64,000 bases of DNA, from NCBI GenBank assembly GCA_039545355.1, contig BCJJ01000032.1, positions 62,001 through 126,000 of the forward strand, in the 5' to 3' direction. Positions 52,003 to 64,000 of the stretch are shown here, piece after piece. Made by a program: the position numbers and the translations under genes. The notes under the pieces are model-generated. The model did no database searches and was not told where the DNA came from. It worked only from the letters and a program-made list of their open reading frames with translations. Each line of letters begins with the position of its first letter. The first letter of the stretch is position 1. Source of the DNA: Trichosporon coremiiforme (taxonomy: Eukaryota > Basidiomycota > Tremellomycetes > Trichosporonales > Trichosporonaceae).

Positions 52003-53990
52003 GGGTTTCATCGGCGCTGCATCAATCACCCTCGGCGATGGCACGAAGGGCGGGAGGGTGTGTCATCCGTTGCGCCACTCCGCCTCCGCAGTCCCGCAGC
52101 TCCGACAGCTGACGCCTGACGTCCGACAGTCATTTAGCTCTCTGTGAAATCTGACGCCAGTGCGCCAGCGCGCCAGACTGGTCAGGCGCGATCAGGCGGC
52201 GACGGTTTGGACGGACAGGTCGTTTGGCGTCTGAAAGCATGCACGGGGACCTCCCCCTCTTGGCCTGGCAGTCATGCAGTCACGAGGCGGGCACGAGACG
52301 CGCCGTTGTTCAACGGACGGGCGATACGGCGTCCAGATGATGTGCACCTTCTCCCCCTGCCCCTGGTGCTGGTGCTCGACTTGATCACTGCGTCGCCTGG
52401 CTCCTTGCTACTTGGAGTATGCCTCACCAGGCCACCAGGTCTCCCATTTCCAACGCCACCACCTGCGCAGCCTCGACGTTGCAGTGTCTCGAACATTCCT
52501 GCCGGGATCCCATCCTACCGCAGCCCAAGCGGACGTAAGTAGCGCAAACGCGCCAAGCGGCAAATTGGACGCAGCCGTGCTTTCGCAGTGAGGTGGGTGG
52601 TCGAGTGCTCGCGCGTGACGCGAGTGAGCGGCTTTCGTTGCTCCGCCTAGCCGCCTGATGCGCTCATGCCCCGCCGGAACCGCCGTTTGCCTCAGGAACG
52701 TGTTCTGGCTGGGCTGGAAGCAGCGGTCGTTAAATGGTTCCGGGCCAGTCCGCTAGGTCTGGACGCTCTGGCCGTCTAGCCGTCTAGGTGCGGACTTACA
52801 ATGCTGTGGAGTGGCGTACACACAGTGCCGAAGGAACCAAGGCACATGCATATGACGAGAGGAGTACGAAGGAGGGCGCCGAGCGACGAGGAGGGGGGGA
52901 CGAGGAATGTGGTGGTTTTGTGGAAAGGGACGAGTGGCGATCTGAGAACACCGCTCGGGCCGCCCCCAGTCCCTTCACGTCTTCCCTCCCTCTTGCCCTC
53001 TTCCTTTCCCCTGTGCACCCCTCTGCCCCTCTGCGATCCTCCGTCTCTTACTCGCTCGCAATCTGGCTCCAGCTTTAGCCCTCAGGCCCGCTCGGCCGCT
53101 CGGCTCACTTTCTGAATTGCTTCAGCTATTGTCCGCGGCGCCGTGTCGGGCCGTAGTCGTGGCTGCCGTGTACTAGACGCCATCAGCCATCAGTCTCGGT
53201 TCGCTTCGACGATATCGCCCTCTGTCCTCATTGGATCTGGGAGGGTGTGTTCTGGGGCGAGTGACAGCCGTCGGGCATCTGCGGGCAGATGCACTTGGCC
53301 CCTTGGGGTGTGGGGGGGTTGAGACTGTAGCGGGGCCGAAGGGCGTCGAGACCCACCTGCGAGCTGTGAGGTGCAGTCCGCCGAAGCATGAGGCGCTTAC
53401 CCCGGTAACCCCCACGAGCAGCGAGCAGCGAGCAGCAAACTGGGAGCAGCCCGAGAGGGGCAGTGCAGCGCAAAGCTCGGACTGCTTATCGGTCGGTTTT
53501 GGTGGGTCCGCTGATCGAACATGTCGCACAGGGGTCAAGTCTGCGGAGGGCGCCGGCGCATGGGCGAGCTACGCGACTCACGTCCTCGCAACGGGGAGCC
53601 CGAGCGCAGATCCTGGTCGTCTCCTATCTTCGCAACAGGACGCGTCAGGATCTTGCTGCAGTCTGACAGACTGATGGACTTGCGGACCCGGCGCGGCCAG
53701 CGTGTCCTGCGCAACAAGAAAGGGCGCAGCGTCGAGGGGCCAGAGCCTCGTTGCCTCGTTGCATGGCTGCCTCGTTGCCGCCGTCTCGTGTCCTCCCTTC
53801 CCTCCCCCCTTCCTCTCCCTCATGTCTATCATTCCCCCTCTCCTCCTTTCCTCGTTCCTCTCCACACACCTTCTCGCTCCCACTTCAGATCTAGCAACGC
53901 TCCGCTCTCCGCAGCCAGCTCGCTTTATATCCCCGTCCTCTCCGGTATCCTTCTTCTCACCGCCCACACTCATTCACCGCTACCTCCGCG

Positions 53991-53996
53991 TATATA
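53991..53996 (+). promoter_or_regulatory. TATA-like element
   Basis: The sequence tatata lies about 115 nt upstream of the ATG at 54111, within a pyrimidine-rich promoter. Role inferred. Confidence 0.4.
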
Positions 53997-54110
53997 CCCC
54001 CTCTTAGCTCTTTCTGTAGCCCTCCCAGCATCCAGCACTTCCAGCACGACTGACACTTCGATTTCGAACGACCTCAACTCAAGTACACGAACATCAACGC
54101 AAACGCAACG

Positions 54111-55283
54111 ATGAAGCTCTCGATTCTTCTTACGCTTCTTCCTCTCGCCTTCGCCCACGGCGGCGGCCACGGCGGCAAGCCCCGCGGCTGTCCCACCAAG
54201 ACTGTCGAGGTCTGCGCTGAAGAGTGAGTCTGACGTGAGGAAGGCAGCGCGCTGGCCGTAGCCGTGGCTTCTTTCCCAGTTATGGAACCAGGACTCGTCC
54301 TGTGGCAGACGGAGGGACTGCCGCCGCTCATGCAAGCTACCCCGCATTGGTGCAGAGAGCTGACGCCCAGGACCAAGGCCAGGTGGGGCAAGCCCGTCTT
54401 CGTCACCACCACTGTGGCCGACGCCCAGTGCACTGCTACGACCGTCACTGAAGGTAAGTTGAGGCGAGGCGGGGCATCTGTCCCGCCACAGCTCGGTAGA
54501 CTCCCCACCTGATGCTGACACCACAGTTGTGTGTATCCACCCCAGTCCCAATCCCCCCGGTCCACTTATCCACTCACCCTCTCGCCCCAACGCTACCCAG
54601 GGTTCACGGCCTAGCTTAGCTAACCGCAGACCAAGACCAAGACGCCGACGGCCTGGGTGCCCTGCGAGACGCCCACGCGCACGCGCGAGAACTGCGTCGC
54701 AACCCAGATCGTCTGCGAGCCTCACCCCAAGCGCTCGGTCCCCGACGCAATGAGCAACGCCGAGCGCCTCCGCCGCGGCCTCCCCATCCGCTCGCCCTAC
54801 GCCGCGCGTTCCTTTGACGGCAACGGCGGCCGCCCCGATCACCCCCACGGCGGCGCCCCGGGCCAGCAGAAGGACAAGCACGACGGCCAGCACGACAACG
54901 GCAAGGGTCCCCAGGGTCACGGCAAGAACCGTGGTGGCGACAAGCACGACGGCTGGCACGGCGACGCCTCGTGCGTCCCCACTACTGTCACTGTCACGAC
55001 TTCGACTAAGACGCACCACGTCCCGACCCAGCACACGCTTACTCGTACTGAGTCCTCTTGCGCTGGCCCCACCAAGACCGCCCAGGACTGTAAGACCAAG
55101 ACCGTCGATGCGCCCGCGGTTACCAAGACGAAGCACTGCGACCGTGGCGTCGCCGCCGGTGTCTGTGAGTATTCACTCCGACCGAAGACTTGTAGCTGAC
55201 AGCCTCCAGGGGTCAACCACGACTACACCCAGACCAACACCGAGTACGGCGCTCGCTGCACGCCCCGCATCCACCGCAACTAA
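54111..55283 (+). CDS. Secreted His/Gly/Thr-rich protein of unknown function
   Basis: The start MKLSILLTLLPLAFAHGGGH is a clear signal peptide, probably cut after AFA. The mature part is rich in His/Gly, Thr/Lys and evenly spaced Cys (CPTKTVEVC, VPCETPTRTRENCVATQIVC, SCVPTTVTVTTSTKTHHVPT), ending GARCTPRIHRN. Likely extracellular or wall-associated; no family recognised. Exon 1 54111-54223, exon 2 54356-54453, exon 4 54630-55164 and exon 5 55210-55283 are well supported by frame. The link between exons 2 and 4 is uncertain: the strongest acceptor (ctgacaccacag, ending 54526) leaves only a 2-nt exon before gtgtgt, while an acceptor at 54498-54499 gives a 29-nt exon (54500-54528) and restores phase; with it the protein is 282 residues. 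The middle splice pattern should be treated as unresolved. Confidence 0.7.
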
Positions 55284-58200
55284 GCCGCTGGCTGCGTCAC
55301 TGGTTAACCTTCGCCTTCTTGTTCCTGCTTAATCACGCTTTTCATAGGTCAAGGCTGCGCCCCCCCCCCCCCATCTATCACGTTTCATCCGTTCATGCTC
55401 CGCTCGCTTCGCCCCTCTCTGAATGCTCTGCACGCACTCGGGCGCTCGGACGGACCGGCGGATCACTGTACATAGTTGCCCGCTTAGCTTGGACCTCACC
55501 CGCCAACCCGAGCTTTCGATAGCGCTGGACACTTCTCTTCATGCCCTCGGGATGCTACCAAGTTGGACTTTTCATGCTTGTTTGGGTGCTCAGTGTTTGT
55601 TAGTGTGTGGTGTGTGTGAGTGGGGTGAGTGCACGGGTCAGTACTAACACAGTGACGCATACCATGCTGAGAAGGGGGTGTGGGAACTGATACACACTGA
55701 TCAAGTCTGGAGCATCGGCGCGACTGACTGCGCGTCCAGAGCAAAACGCGGGAGAAGGGCTCAGCCCCCTCGTCCCGGTTTGGCGCAATCACCTCCATCT
55801 TGCCTTCCTCCGGCCCAGGAACCCAAGCCGCCCCACCCCTCTCCGCGTGTTGCTGTCGAGGAAACAGGGTGTAGCGCACCTTCTCCCGCTTCTAGAAGGT
55901 GTCATGGTGGCTCAGAAGAAGAGCGCACCCCACTGTGATCGTGTCCTGCCTCCGGGGACGGGTGATTGGGTGAGCTCTGGGACGCGAACTTGATGTGACT
56001 TTGGGACGTGATTCGCGTTGTGGAGCGGTGGGAGGTTGAGTTTAGTGGGCAACTCATGCTTTTTCCTCGTGTGGTTAAGTGCACGGAAGCCCTTCCGGTG
56101 TGCAGGTGTGAGATCGGTGAACTCATTTGACAGCAACTGACTACGCACGGGGACTTGCGTACTCGCATCTTCTGCGCTACCAGTCACTCACGTCAGTGGT
56201 AACAGCAACGCGAGGCAGCTACCATCTCTACAGTGACTGACGTACTTCCCCAAGCAACGCAGATACTCACCCCAGACTCACTCCCCAGATCACTCCACAC
56301 CTCCACGTCTCGTCATCCCCCACATCTCCACACCTCCTTTGCGAACACAAGGCTAACCCCTCGAGACTTTTTCAAGCATGCCAAACCTCCAGTAAGCCTC
56401 CGGCGTGTCGTTGCTAAGCTTCGACGCGTGCTTGGGGAGAGTGCGCGCCTCAAAGTGCGCCAAATGGTGCCGAAACGTGCCCCCCCCGGGGCTCAAACCT
56501 CCGAGGCAGCGCAGTATTTGGATTCAGTGACATGCCGGCGTTCCTGACGCTGTATGCGCCCGACGTCGGCACGCATATCGGCGCCGTTGGGGCGTGTCCG
56601 AGACGCGTCCGAGTTCGACGCGTCTCGACACGAACGAGACATGCTGCGAGAACGTGCACTCGCGACTGTGTCAAGTACTCGGTCCACGTCAAAGACACGA
56701 GGTAGTTGTCCAGCAGCATAGCCTGTTGTAAGGGGGAGAGTCAGCGAAGCTTAGCCCAAAACTCCCGGGGCAGGAACTGCTGTCTGTGTCACCTCACCAC
56801 GACGGCGAGAACAGGCCTACGCTCCAGCCACTTTTCAACAGAGGGCGAGGAACGCACAGCAACGGTCCGAGACGAGGAACCCGTCCCACCGCCCCGACGT
56901 CCAGACCACGAGAGCCTGGCTCATTTGCAGTGCTGAGAAGATCAGAGGCAGTCAAGTCGGTGGTGACCTCGGAAACTCTGATTTTTGCCTCCAGACAGTG
57001 CCTCGTTGGTGCCCTCCAAGTGGCCGGGTGAATAATATCCGTCCGTTTCGGGCTCCTGTCCTTGTTCCTTCTCCTCGTTCCTCGTCTCTCTGCTGTTCAG
57101 GCTGGGATAAGTTGGGCAAAAGTCAGAGCTGCGCGACGAACGTGGTGCAGGCGGCCGTGTAGGGGGGAGCATAGTGCAGGGGCTCAGCAGAGAGGGGCCG
57201 GAGAAGAAGCTTTCAGATCAGGACCTTCCGGTGCCTCAGCTTATCTCCACCGACAGGCATTGCTGCGCCTCTCAACTTCGCCTGCAGCTCAAGTTGGGGG
57301 CGCTTATTAGTGCATGTTAGTCCAGGTCAGAGAGGAGCGAGATGAATGCGTGCAGTGGGCTTCTGAAAGCAGAGTTGAGGAAGAGGACGATAGAGGGGGG
57401 ATATGGCTTGAGCTGCAGCCACCCCCATCCTCACTTCACCGCGATGCGACAAGTGCACGGGGTGACTACCCTCGCCCGAGGCGTCGCAGACACGCTCTGA
57501 TGTGCGCTTCATGACAAGACCGCAATGTCCAATGCGCGAAGCGAAGTCCGATCGGACGTCCACGATCACAGGCCCACAGGAGATTTAGGCTCCAGCCATG
57601 ATGGCGTCGACGCCGCAACCCCACCGCTCGGCCTACAGTTGGGCGTACTCCAAGCTTTCGTCCTACGTGCGTCGGACGTACCGGAGCCCGTGGAGAGGTC
57701 ATCCGTCTAAGCTTCTCAGTCTTATGAATTCTCCGGCAAGTTCTGGGTCAGTTTTGTTTGGCCCCGAAAACTTTTTATCGATGTGGAAGAGAGGCTACGC
57801 AACTCCTCTTCACCGAGTCTCGATCAGCCTCGACGTCGACATGGCATGCGTCGACGGCACTGCACGCGATGGGTCTGGACGCAGAGTGCCTGCATGTCGC
57901 GAGGCACTTACCACACTTCCAACTCCAGACCTGCTGTTAGTTCACTGTAAAAGAGAGGAATGGAGTGTCGTAAAATGAGAAATGCAGTGACATGCCAGAC
58001 AAGTCCGCATATTCGGCACTCCGGCACGTTTAGAGCTCGTCCGAGACAAATGCCGTCACGTCTTGCTCACAGTGAGCAAGAACGCAAAAAGTCGAGCAGC
58101 AAGTGGCTCACCGGAAGGAACGGTCCGTCTCTTGTCCGCGCCGTCTGACGACACTTCGACACTGCGACACAACGACACCGAAAATTAATCCAGGGAAACC

Positions 58201-61200
58201 ATCCCCGGACATGGACATGGCGCGAGTGTACGATGCGTTTTGTCTGCAATCCTTTCGGGGGTGCGTTACACTCTGCCTCCAGGGAGATTGGGAGATTGGG
58301 AGATCTTCTGCATTCAGGACAAGTCAGGAAGAGTGCAAAAGTGACGATCAGGACGGCCAGGACAGTCCAGGACACAGGATGTCCTGGACGCCAGGACCGC
58401 GGGCGTTCTTCCGATGCTCTTCCGCCTGCACCGTCTGTCACCCGCTGCCGCCAGATGCCGCCAGGTCCATTCTGGCGGCAAGTGCGTGCCTGGCTTCGAA
58501 GCCGGTGCTACTCGCCGAGCCTACTTTCGACGGCAGCACTAACAAGCTACCCAATCGTCCGCGCCGCACATGTGCTCGTTAATGCTCAAATAGCAACAGG
58601 TGGCCAGCGATGCCTAGAGATGCACGACGACAAGACGGCAAGCACGGCAGGTCTAAAGCACAGGGCTCGCTTCAGACGTTCGGTCAGGATTCAGCTGCCG
58701 GGACATGAAACGCCAGGCAAAATGTCTCGTAATGCGCGATCACGTTGAGGCCACGCCGACAGAGGAGGCATAGCATGCTGTGCAGGCGCTGCGATCGCAT
58801 GCTCTGAAGTTACGGCAGGAAAGCCGTTTCGGTGCGACATGGCTAACTCTCCGCCCGTCCTGCACTTGCACGAGAGACACTGTAAAGTGGCGAGTGCGTG
58901 GCGGGCATGCCGATCAAAGGTCATGGGACGGCGGGCATCGTTGTCGTTCAGCGTGAGCACAGCCGTTATCAAGTTCCAAGTTCCAGAGCCCCCAGCAATG
59001 CGGCTCTCAGGTAATTAAGTTCCTAATAGCGGGCAGCGGTCATGACTGATGGTCGCCTGACGTCGTCCCACAGAGGATGGCTCAGCTTGTCATGCGGGCA
59101 GCCATCCTGAGGGCACAGAGCGGGCAGCGGGGGCCGGGTTTCTGAGAACAAGCGTGGTTGCCATATACAGCAACCACCGTCGCCGATGTACCCAAGACTC
59201 TTGCGTCGGGGATAGCCTGCGGCCGTATTATGGGAACCTCGATCACGGCAGTCAGGCAACGGCTGACCCCAGACTTGGCGAGGTCACTGCCACCATTGCA
59301 TCCCGCAGCAATGGCGGTGGTGACCACACGGCGATGCTCGGAACTACGGTCTGAGGCAACTCCCAACCCTAGTCCATGGCCGCACAAACTGGCGACTACC
59401 CGGGCCGCTATCCTACCGAGGCTGAAGCAAGGGAAGGAATCACCACGGCCCGCGAGCAGGTTCATGCGAGCATAGCCCAACGCTCAACTCAAAGGGTGCC
59501 GAAGCAAGCGGAGCAAGCTCTCCCGGAGCACAGCGACGGTCCGACACTACGTTTCGGGTTCGGATAGGCGTACACGTCCACCCCCAAAGCCCGTACACCG
59601 CTCCGCCGGAATCATGGTGCGCACACGACGTGTCGACAAGGTTGCCGGAACAACCCCCGGCGGAGGCGCTCGCTATGCGCCACCGCGATGCCCCGCAGGC
59701 TGAAGTTCACTCATGTCGATAGCACCCCCAACCGCAAGCAATCAGGCAGCCGCACCCGGGGTAAAGCTTCGTCTGCGGGGCTATGCCGCGGGAGGAGTGC
59801 GCCAACCCCATCAGCCCGTCAGCCCGTAGGCACCAGTGGCACGGGTGGACCTGGTCTGTCTTTCGGGCTTGCGATGCTGGCCGCAACAATACACCAGCAC
59901 TCGCTTGTGCTGTGCCCGTGCGCACGCCACGCCCGACGCTCCCGTATTGCCATGCGCGTATCGAGCTTCACGGGCCGGGTTCGGGAGATGATGTGATGTG
60001 CACCCCATCGTGCCCAATCGTGTCCAATCATGCTCTGCATCTCGCTTTCCATTTCGGCATGGCGCTGCCCCGAAAAGCGGCCGCTGCGTACTACATCTGT
60101 GCAGTCGTACTGGCACCTACCAGCTTCCCGGGCGGCGTACGTGCAGTACATACAGCAAGCGGTGCGGACACTCGCGGGCTCTCTCGGGCCGTGGAACCTT
60201 TTCCCATCCCTTTGGTGCGCTTGCAAGCCCAGGTCACCCGGCGTGCACGGCGTGCGCGGCCGGTGGGCTTGCAGCCAAGTTTGCACAAGCTGCCTCCCTT
60301 CTCAATGCGCAGAATTGCGTCCTATTCACGACAAGCTTCATGCTTGCACCCCTTCCAGGATGTGCAGGACGCCACAGGATCGGCACCGCGCTTGCTGAAT
60401 GCATGCCTGGGCATACCTGAGAGCCTATGATTGTCTGAAAGGAGCGGTGGAGGCAGAGTTGGGAGCGCTCACCCAACCCAAAACCGAAATGCTGGGTGTC
60501 GGGCTTTCATTCCCAGTGAACTCTAATTGTCCTTGGTCGACGCAGGCTACTTTAGATTAGATGACGCGCCGGACGCTCTCGGCTGCGCTTGATCCAAACC
60601 TCGCTGCGCACAACGCAAGCAGGCTAAATACGTCAATTACAATCAGCGACCCCGATATTACCTCGCTTGCGATGATGAATCCGCCAACAATAGCTGCAGA
60701 TGGCAGAAAGGTGGGCCCGCTCTTTGCAGATGGTCTTCCTTAATACCGCCGAGGTATGGGGCCCTTGCAGGGCCTTGCATGCTCTGTAACGAGCGGTCGC
60801 TGACTGGAGGGGCCCGAGACAGATTCAGCAGGCGCTGGCATCGCGGAGTGGCGCATCATGGCTGACGCCATGGAATTATTCGGGGTAACTGCTTCGGCGA
60901 CCTGTGTGATCTGCCAGGCGCCATGGAGGGGATCTGGCCCGCGCGAGGCCGCCATTTAGTCGCTGAGACATCGTGCAGGTGCAATGAGCAGGTGCATTAA
61001 GCAGGTACACAACCTGTCCCAGCGGGCCGCGCCGGCCGCGAGACACACTCTTGCGATCATGCGATCACGAACGCTAGTCCTGTGACATGGGCAAGCTCGG
61101 ATTGCTCCACGGATGGCAAGATGTGAACGACGTGAAATTGTACCTGCTCTGTAGTTCCAGTTCCTAGCCTCTGCGTGAGCTGGCATGTACAGTGCCTGGC

Positions 61201-63102
61201 TCGGTGATGAGCCAGCTGACAGCGCAATAACGCGCAGGCCGTCATTGGCCCAACACCCGCGGTTCTCCGCCGACGTTTTTGTGCTCCGCACGGTGCGGGG
61301 TGCCGCCGCGTGAATGCCGACGGAGAAGTGGGCAGTTCCTTCATGATCTTCAATGTTAATGTCGACGCGTCTTTGAAAGAGCTCGTCAAGTGCACAGTTG
61401 AAGAGGGACGTGAAATCTAAATGGCATGGGTAGGGTCAGAGTGCTTGGTCCTGGCCAGGGTCCGAGCCCGCACGTTGGGAAACGTCCTGGTACGGCGGCA
61501 TACCCTGCGTCCCTGGGTTCGACCTGGCCCGTCTGCCCGCGAGCCGTAAGCTGCTCCGCGCCTCCGCTTGCGTCCCGCGCAGGTCCGTGTGTGCTATGCT
61601 GGCGCACATGCTGCATATTGGAGCACGCTGGCGCTCGCAGGCACTCGAACAATAGAGGACTGCCATGCGGCACAGGAGCTTAACATACGCAGGAGTAGAC
61701 GCAACTGGCGCACAGGCGCTCAGCCCCGAGTGCACTTGCGAGCTGGCGAGCATTGTCTGCTGAACTATTAGGGAACGGGACCTGGAAATCGACATGAGCA
61801 TCTCATGAGATCGAGCTGGCAGGTACAGATACTGCAGATCTAGCGGCCTAGGCTGCAGATACCGAGGAACGGCCGTACCGAGGCGGGACATGAATATACG
61901 ACGCTTGAATCTTTGACGTACCGTCTGTCAATGCACTGAGCGCGCCAGGTCGAAACAGGCAATGAGAGAGGCGAGTGGCAAGTCCAGACGGGCCGCTGGC
62001 CGCTGGCTCGGCGCTGGCCAGCCGAACACGAAGGGATGGATTCCTTCCATGATCCCGTTCTTGATAGCTGCATTCAATGACGAAACCGCCTAGTGCGATG
62101 GTGATACATGAGATGCCGAAATCAGCAAGTGTCGCCTCAGCGTCTCAGGTTGCCGCGCGCGCCAGAAGGATGCTTGCCCGGCGAACACGGCATGAAAAAG
62201 GACATGACCGCGGGAGATGGGGTAAACATCTCCCCGCGTCGTCCCGTCGGTCGCTCCCCAGTCGGACCCTCAAGAGCGCGAGGTCAGGAGCACCCTCTGC
62301 TGGTGTGCGTGAGGCACGACTCGCTGCTCCCTTTCCCGTACGCCAAAAGTCACTTTTTACGTACGCGAGATGGAGGCTGTTGAAACAAAGTTTGCCTGCG
62401 TCTGGCTTGGCGCTTCGCTCACTGCATGCATCAGCCCTTAGGCCGTCTGCATCCTCCCGACAAAGATAGAGCAGAGTCGCTCCTCTCCTCAGGGTGCCGT
62501 CCCAAGGGTTCGACGGCCGAGTGGCCCACACCAGGGACCGACAGGGACCTCGACAGGGTCGTCGCCACTGACCAGGGCTCGACAACAACAAGCTCATGTC
62601 GTCAGCGTCGCCGACGTTGTGGGCGTTCGAAGAGGCGTCGCGCGCGCTCCTCAGACCCTCCAGGCTTCGGGGCCAGGTAGGTTTCGGTCGTCCTCAGAGT
62701 AACGCGCACAGAAAAAAAACTCATCGTATGCCGTTAGATGGCATCCTAAAGGTTACATCTGACCAAGGGTCAGTTACCAGCCCCAGCAGAGTTCTCTCGT
62801 ACTTCTCGTCATCTTCGCAACCGTTCTCTCACCTAGCCTCCTCCAACTTTACAGCAGCGCTGCAACAACAAACACCTCGTCTCAGTGTTTGATTCGACCC
62901 AATCTTCCAACGCATTCATTACTCCCTCCCTTCCGCCCCGCTTCTCGTCTTCAACTCCTTGATCTCCTTGCGTCTCCTGCGACTCGCGGTCCTAGTTCAT
63001 TTCAGTCTTACATATTCTTACCACATCTCTTTCTCTCCACCTTACACTCCACTGCCTTGGTTCCTCCCGGTTCCTCACGACCTTCCCGAACCACCAGAGG
63101 CG
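55284..63102. other. Large gene-poor region (7.8 kb)
   Basis: No intact gene is supported. A 13-C run sits at 55360-55372. Short direct repeats occur near 58290 (gggagatt) and 58350-58400 (ccaggac). Two fragments have coding-like composition: 60561-60743 (and its antisense hydrophobic frame) and about 61310-61423. No reverse transcriptase, transposase, rRNA or tRNA could be identified by eye. From about 62780 the plus strand becomes CT-rich ahead of the last gene. Confidence 0.5.
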
Positions 63103-64000
63103 ATGCCAACCATGGCAGCCAACCCGTCGACTTCCACTGCTCCCCGCCTCGCGCGCGGCCATCATCACTCGAACCCCTCCCTCCCCCATCTTAACGCTTC
63201 TCCATCACTCACTCCTACATCTTCATCTACGCACACAGTCATCGAAGACCGTCTTGCACCCTTGCCTCCTTCCGTAAACTTCAGCAAGTCCTCCCGACGA
63301 GTGAGCTCGAACAACTACAGCCCCCTCGCGCCTCCTCGCCAACGCAAGGCTTTCTCGATTCAAGCTCTGCCGCCCATCGCGTTCGGTTTCAAGCACCCTT
63401 CCGGTACTGCAAGCTCGATCAACCTCGGGCAGTATAACAACAGCGCCGTCGACCTGTCGTCCTCGCCCCCCTCTGAGCCTCTGCTGGCTGGACCGTCAAA
63501 CCTCAAGCGTACACCCGCTCGTATGGCTCCTCCCAGCTCCTACTCGCCGCCCACGCACAGCTTCTCTTCAAGAATGATGCGCCGGAAGCTGCCCAGCATG
63601 AGCTCATCGTCATCATCGTCTGCGTCTGCCTCGGACGACGAGGTCCCTCAGACGCCCAACGTCAACTTCCTCCCGCCTGGGGCGGCTATGCCGTCTGCGC
63701 CACATTGGCCGAAGCCCACGCACAACGGCAAGTCTGGTGGTCTTGGAATTACCGTTCCCCTCGCGGGAGTCGACCTCGCCAGTGGACGGAGCTCTCCTGC
63801 GTTCGACGAGTTCGAGGACGCCCATGAATTCCCTGACCCTGAAATGACTTCTACCTACGGCTCTGCATATGCGACACCCAGGACATTCACCCCTCAGCCG
63901 TCCTCCCAGTCCCAGGTGAATGAATTGCATCAGCAGCCCGCTATTTCGACCGCTCCCATCGCTCCCACGCCCAATGGACAGCAGATGGTGCCGTCACTAT
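63103..64000 (+). CDS. N-terminal part of a Ser/Pro-rich disordered protein, truncated by the window end
   Basis: An ATG at 63103 (MPTMAANPSTSTAPRLARGH..) opens a frame that runs 299 codons to the last base without a stop, after a long CT-rich leader. The composition is Ser/Pro/Thr-rich with blocks such as RQRKAFSIQALPPIAFGFKH, a poly-Ser run, and GLGITVPLAGVDLASGRSSP, and codon use is GC-rich as in neighbours. No domain is recognisable in this part; any folded domain lies beyond the window. It is clearly coding by length and composition, but its function is unknown. Confidence 0.75.
   Translation, partial: MPTMAANPSTSTAPRLARGHHHSNPSLPHLNASPSLTPTSSSTHTVIEDRLAPLPPSVNFSKSSRRVSSNNYSPLAPPRQRKAFSIQALPPIAFGFKHPSGTASSINLGQYNNSAVDLSSSPPSEPLLAGPSNLKRTPARMAPPSSYSPPTHSFSSRMMRRKLPSMSSSSSSSASASDDEVPQTPNVNFLPPGAAMPSAPHWPKPTHNGKSGGLGITVPLAGVDLASGRSSPAFDEFEDAHEFPDPEMTSTYGSAYATPRTFTPQPSSQSQVNELHQQPAISTAPIAPTPNGQQMVPSL

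Larger units (their letters stand above)
51357..54110. other. Gene-free stretch and promoter of the secreted-protein gene
   Basis: About 2.75 kb. ORFs on both strands are short, unspliced and without recognisable domains. It contains a 28-nt tandem duplication (51947-52002). From about 53780 the plus strand is CT-rich with TATA-like elements near 53925 and 53991. Confidence 0.5.

Noticed and set aside
53970..55136. 388-codon minus-strand ORF over the secreted-protein gene
   Set aside because: It runs antisense through the signal-peptide exon, introns and Cys-rich exons of a better-supported plus-strand gene; low complexity only.
56470..56520. Possible minus-strand T-loop of a tRNA (ggtttgagcc)
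   Set aside because: The flanking five bases do not pair as a T-stem and no other arms could be drawn.
59783..60430. 215-codon plus-strand ORF in the desert
   Set aside because: Composition rich in Cys/His/Arg, no domain, overlapped by equally long frames on both strands; typical of random open frames in GC-rich DNA.
61495..61530. gggttcgacc resembling a tRNA B box
   Set aside because: No matching A box, no foldable acceptor or anticodon stem at the right distance.
1..64000. CRISPR arrays, operons, phage or plasmid modules
   Set aside because: The window is clearly a eukaryotic nuclear sequence with spliceosomal introns; tandem repeats present are short minisatellites without spacers.

Overview
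The window reads as nuclear chromosomal DNA of a GC-rich basidiomycete, most likely a tremellomycete yeast of the Trichosporonales type (inferred from gene content, codon use and intron style; no rRNA or marker gene is present). Genes lie on both strands. Most carry several short spliceosomal introns, many only 32-60 nt long, with GTRNGT donors, CTRAC/CTGAC branch points and YAG acceptors. There are no operons and no bacterial-type signals.

Layout. 1-6.0 kb: the 3' part of an FHIP/RAI16-type gene, convergent with a complete LIS1/PAC1 dynein regulator, then a 10-exon peroxisomal dienoyl-CoA isomerase (ECH1 type). 7.6-12.8 kb: a 1657-residue kelch plus coiled-coil polarity protein. 14.2-16.3 kb: an MGRN1-like RING E3 with a very long insertion inside the RING. 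17.0-21.6 kb: four short, unrecognised coiled-coil genes, at least two of which look broken. 22.9-25.5 kb: a small Myb/SANT gene split by a 2.24-kb intron. 25.5-28.3 kb: gene-poor. 28.3-33.3 kb: a large disordered protein ending in RA and PH domains. 34.1-38.1 kb: a SAPS-family phosphatase regulatory subunit. 39.6-45.4 kb: a compact housekeeping block (peroxisomal acyl-CoA thioesterase, TACO1/DPC29, exosome subunit RRP46, mitochondrial GatA/HER2). 46.2-51.4 kb: NST1 and an intronless arylamine N-acetyltransferase. 54.1-55.3 kb: a secreted His/Gly/Thr-rich protein. 55.3-63.1 kb: an almost gene-free stretch. 63.1-64.0 kb: the 5' end of a gene encoding a disordered protein, running off the window.

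Functional themes. Dynein/microtubule traffic (FHIP, LIS1, kelch protein), peroxisomal fatty-acid metabolism (ECH1-like enzyme and thioesterase, both ending in -AKL), and mitochondrial translation (TACO1/DPC29 and GatA). The less ordinary parts are the decaying coiled-coil cluster at 17-21.6 kb, the 2.2-kb intron in the Myb gene, the insertion-bearing RING, and the two gene deserts. I did not find a convincing new multi-gene system. All exon coordinates were worked out by hand from splice signals and frame continuity.
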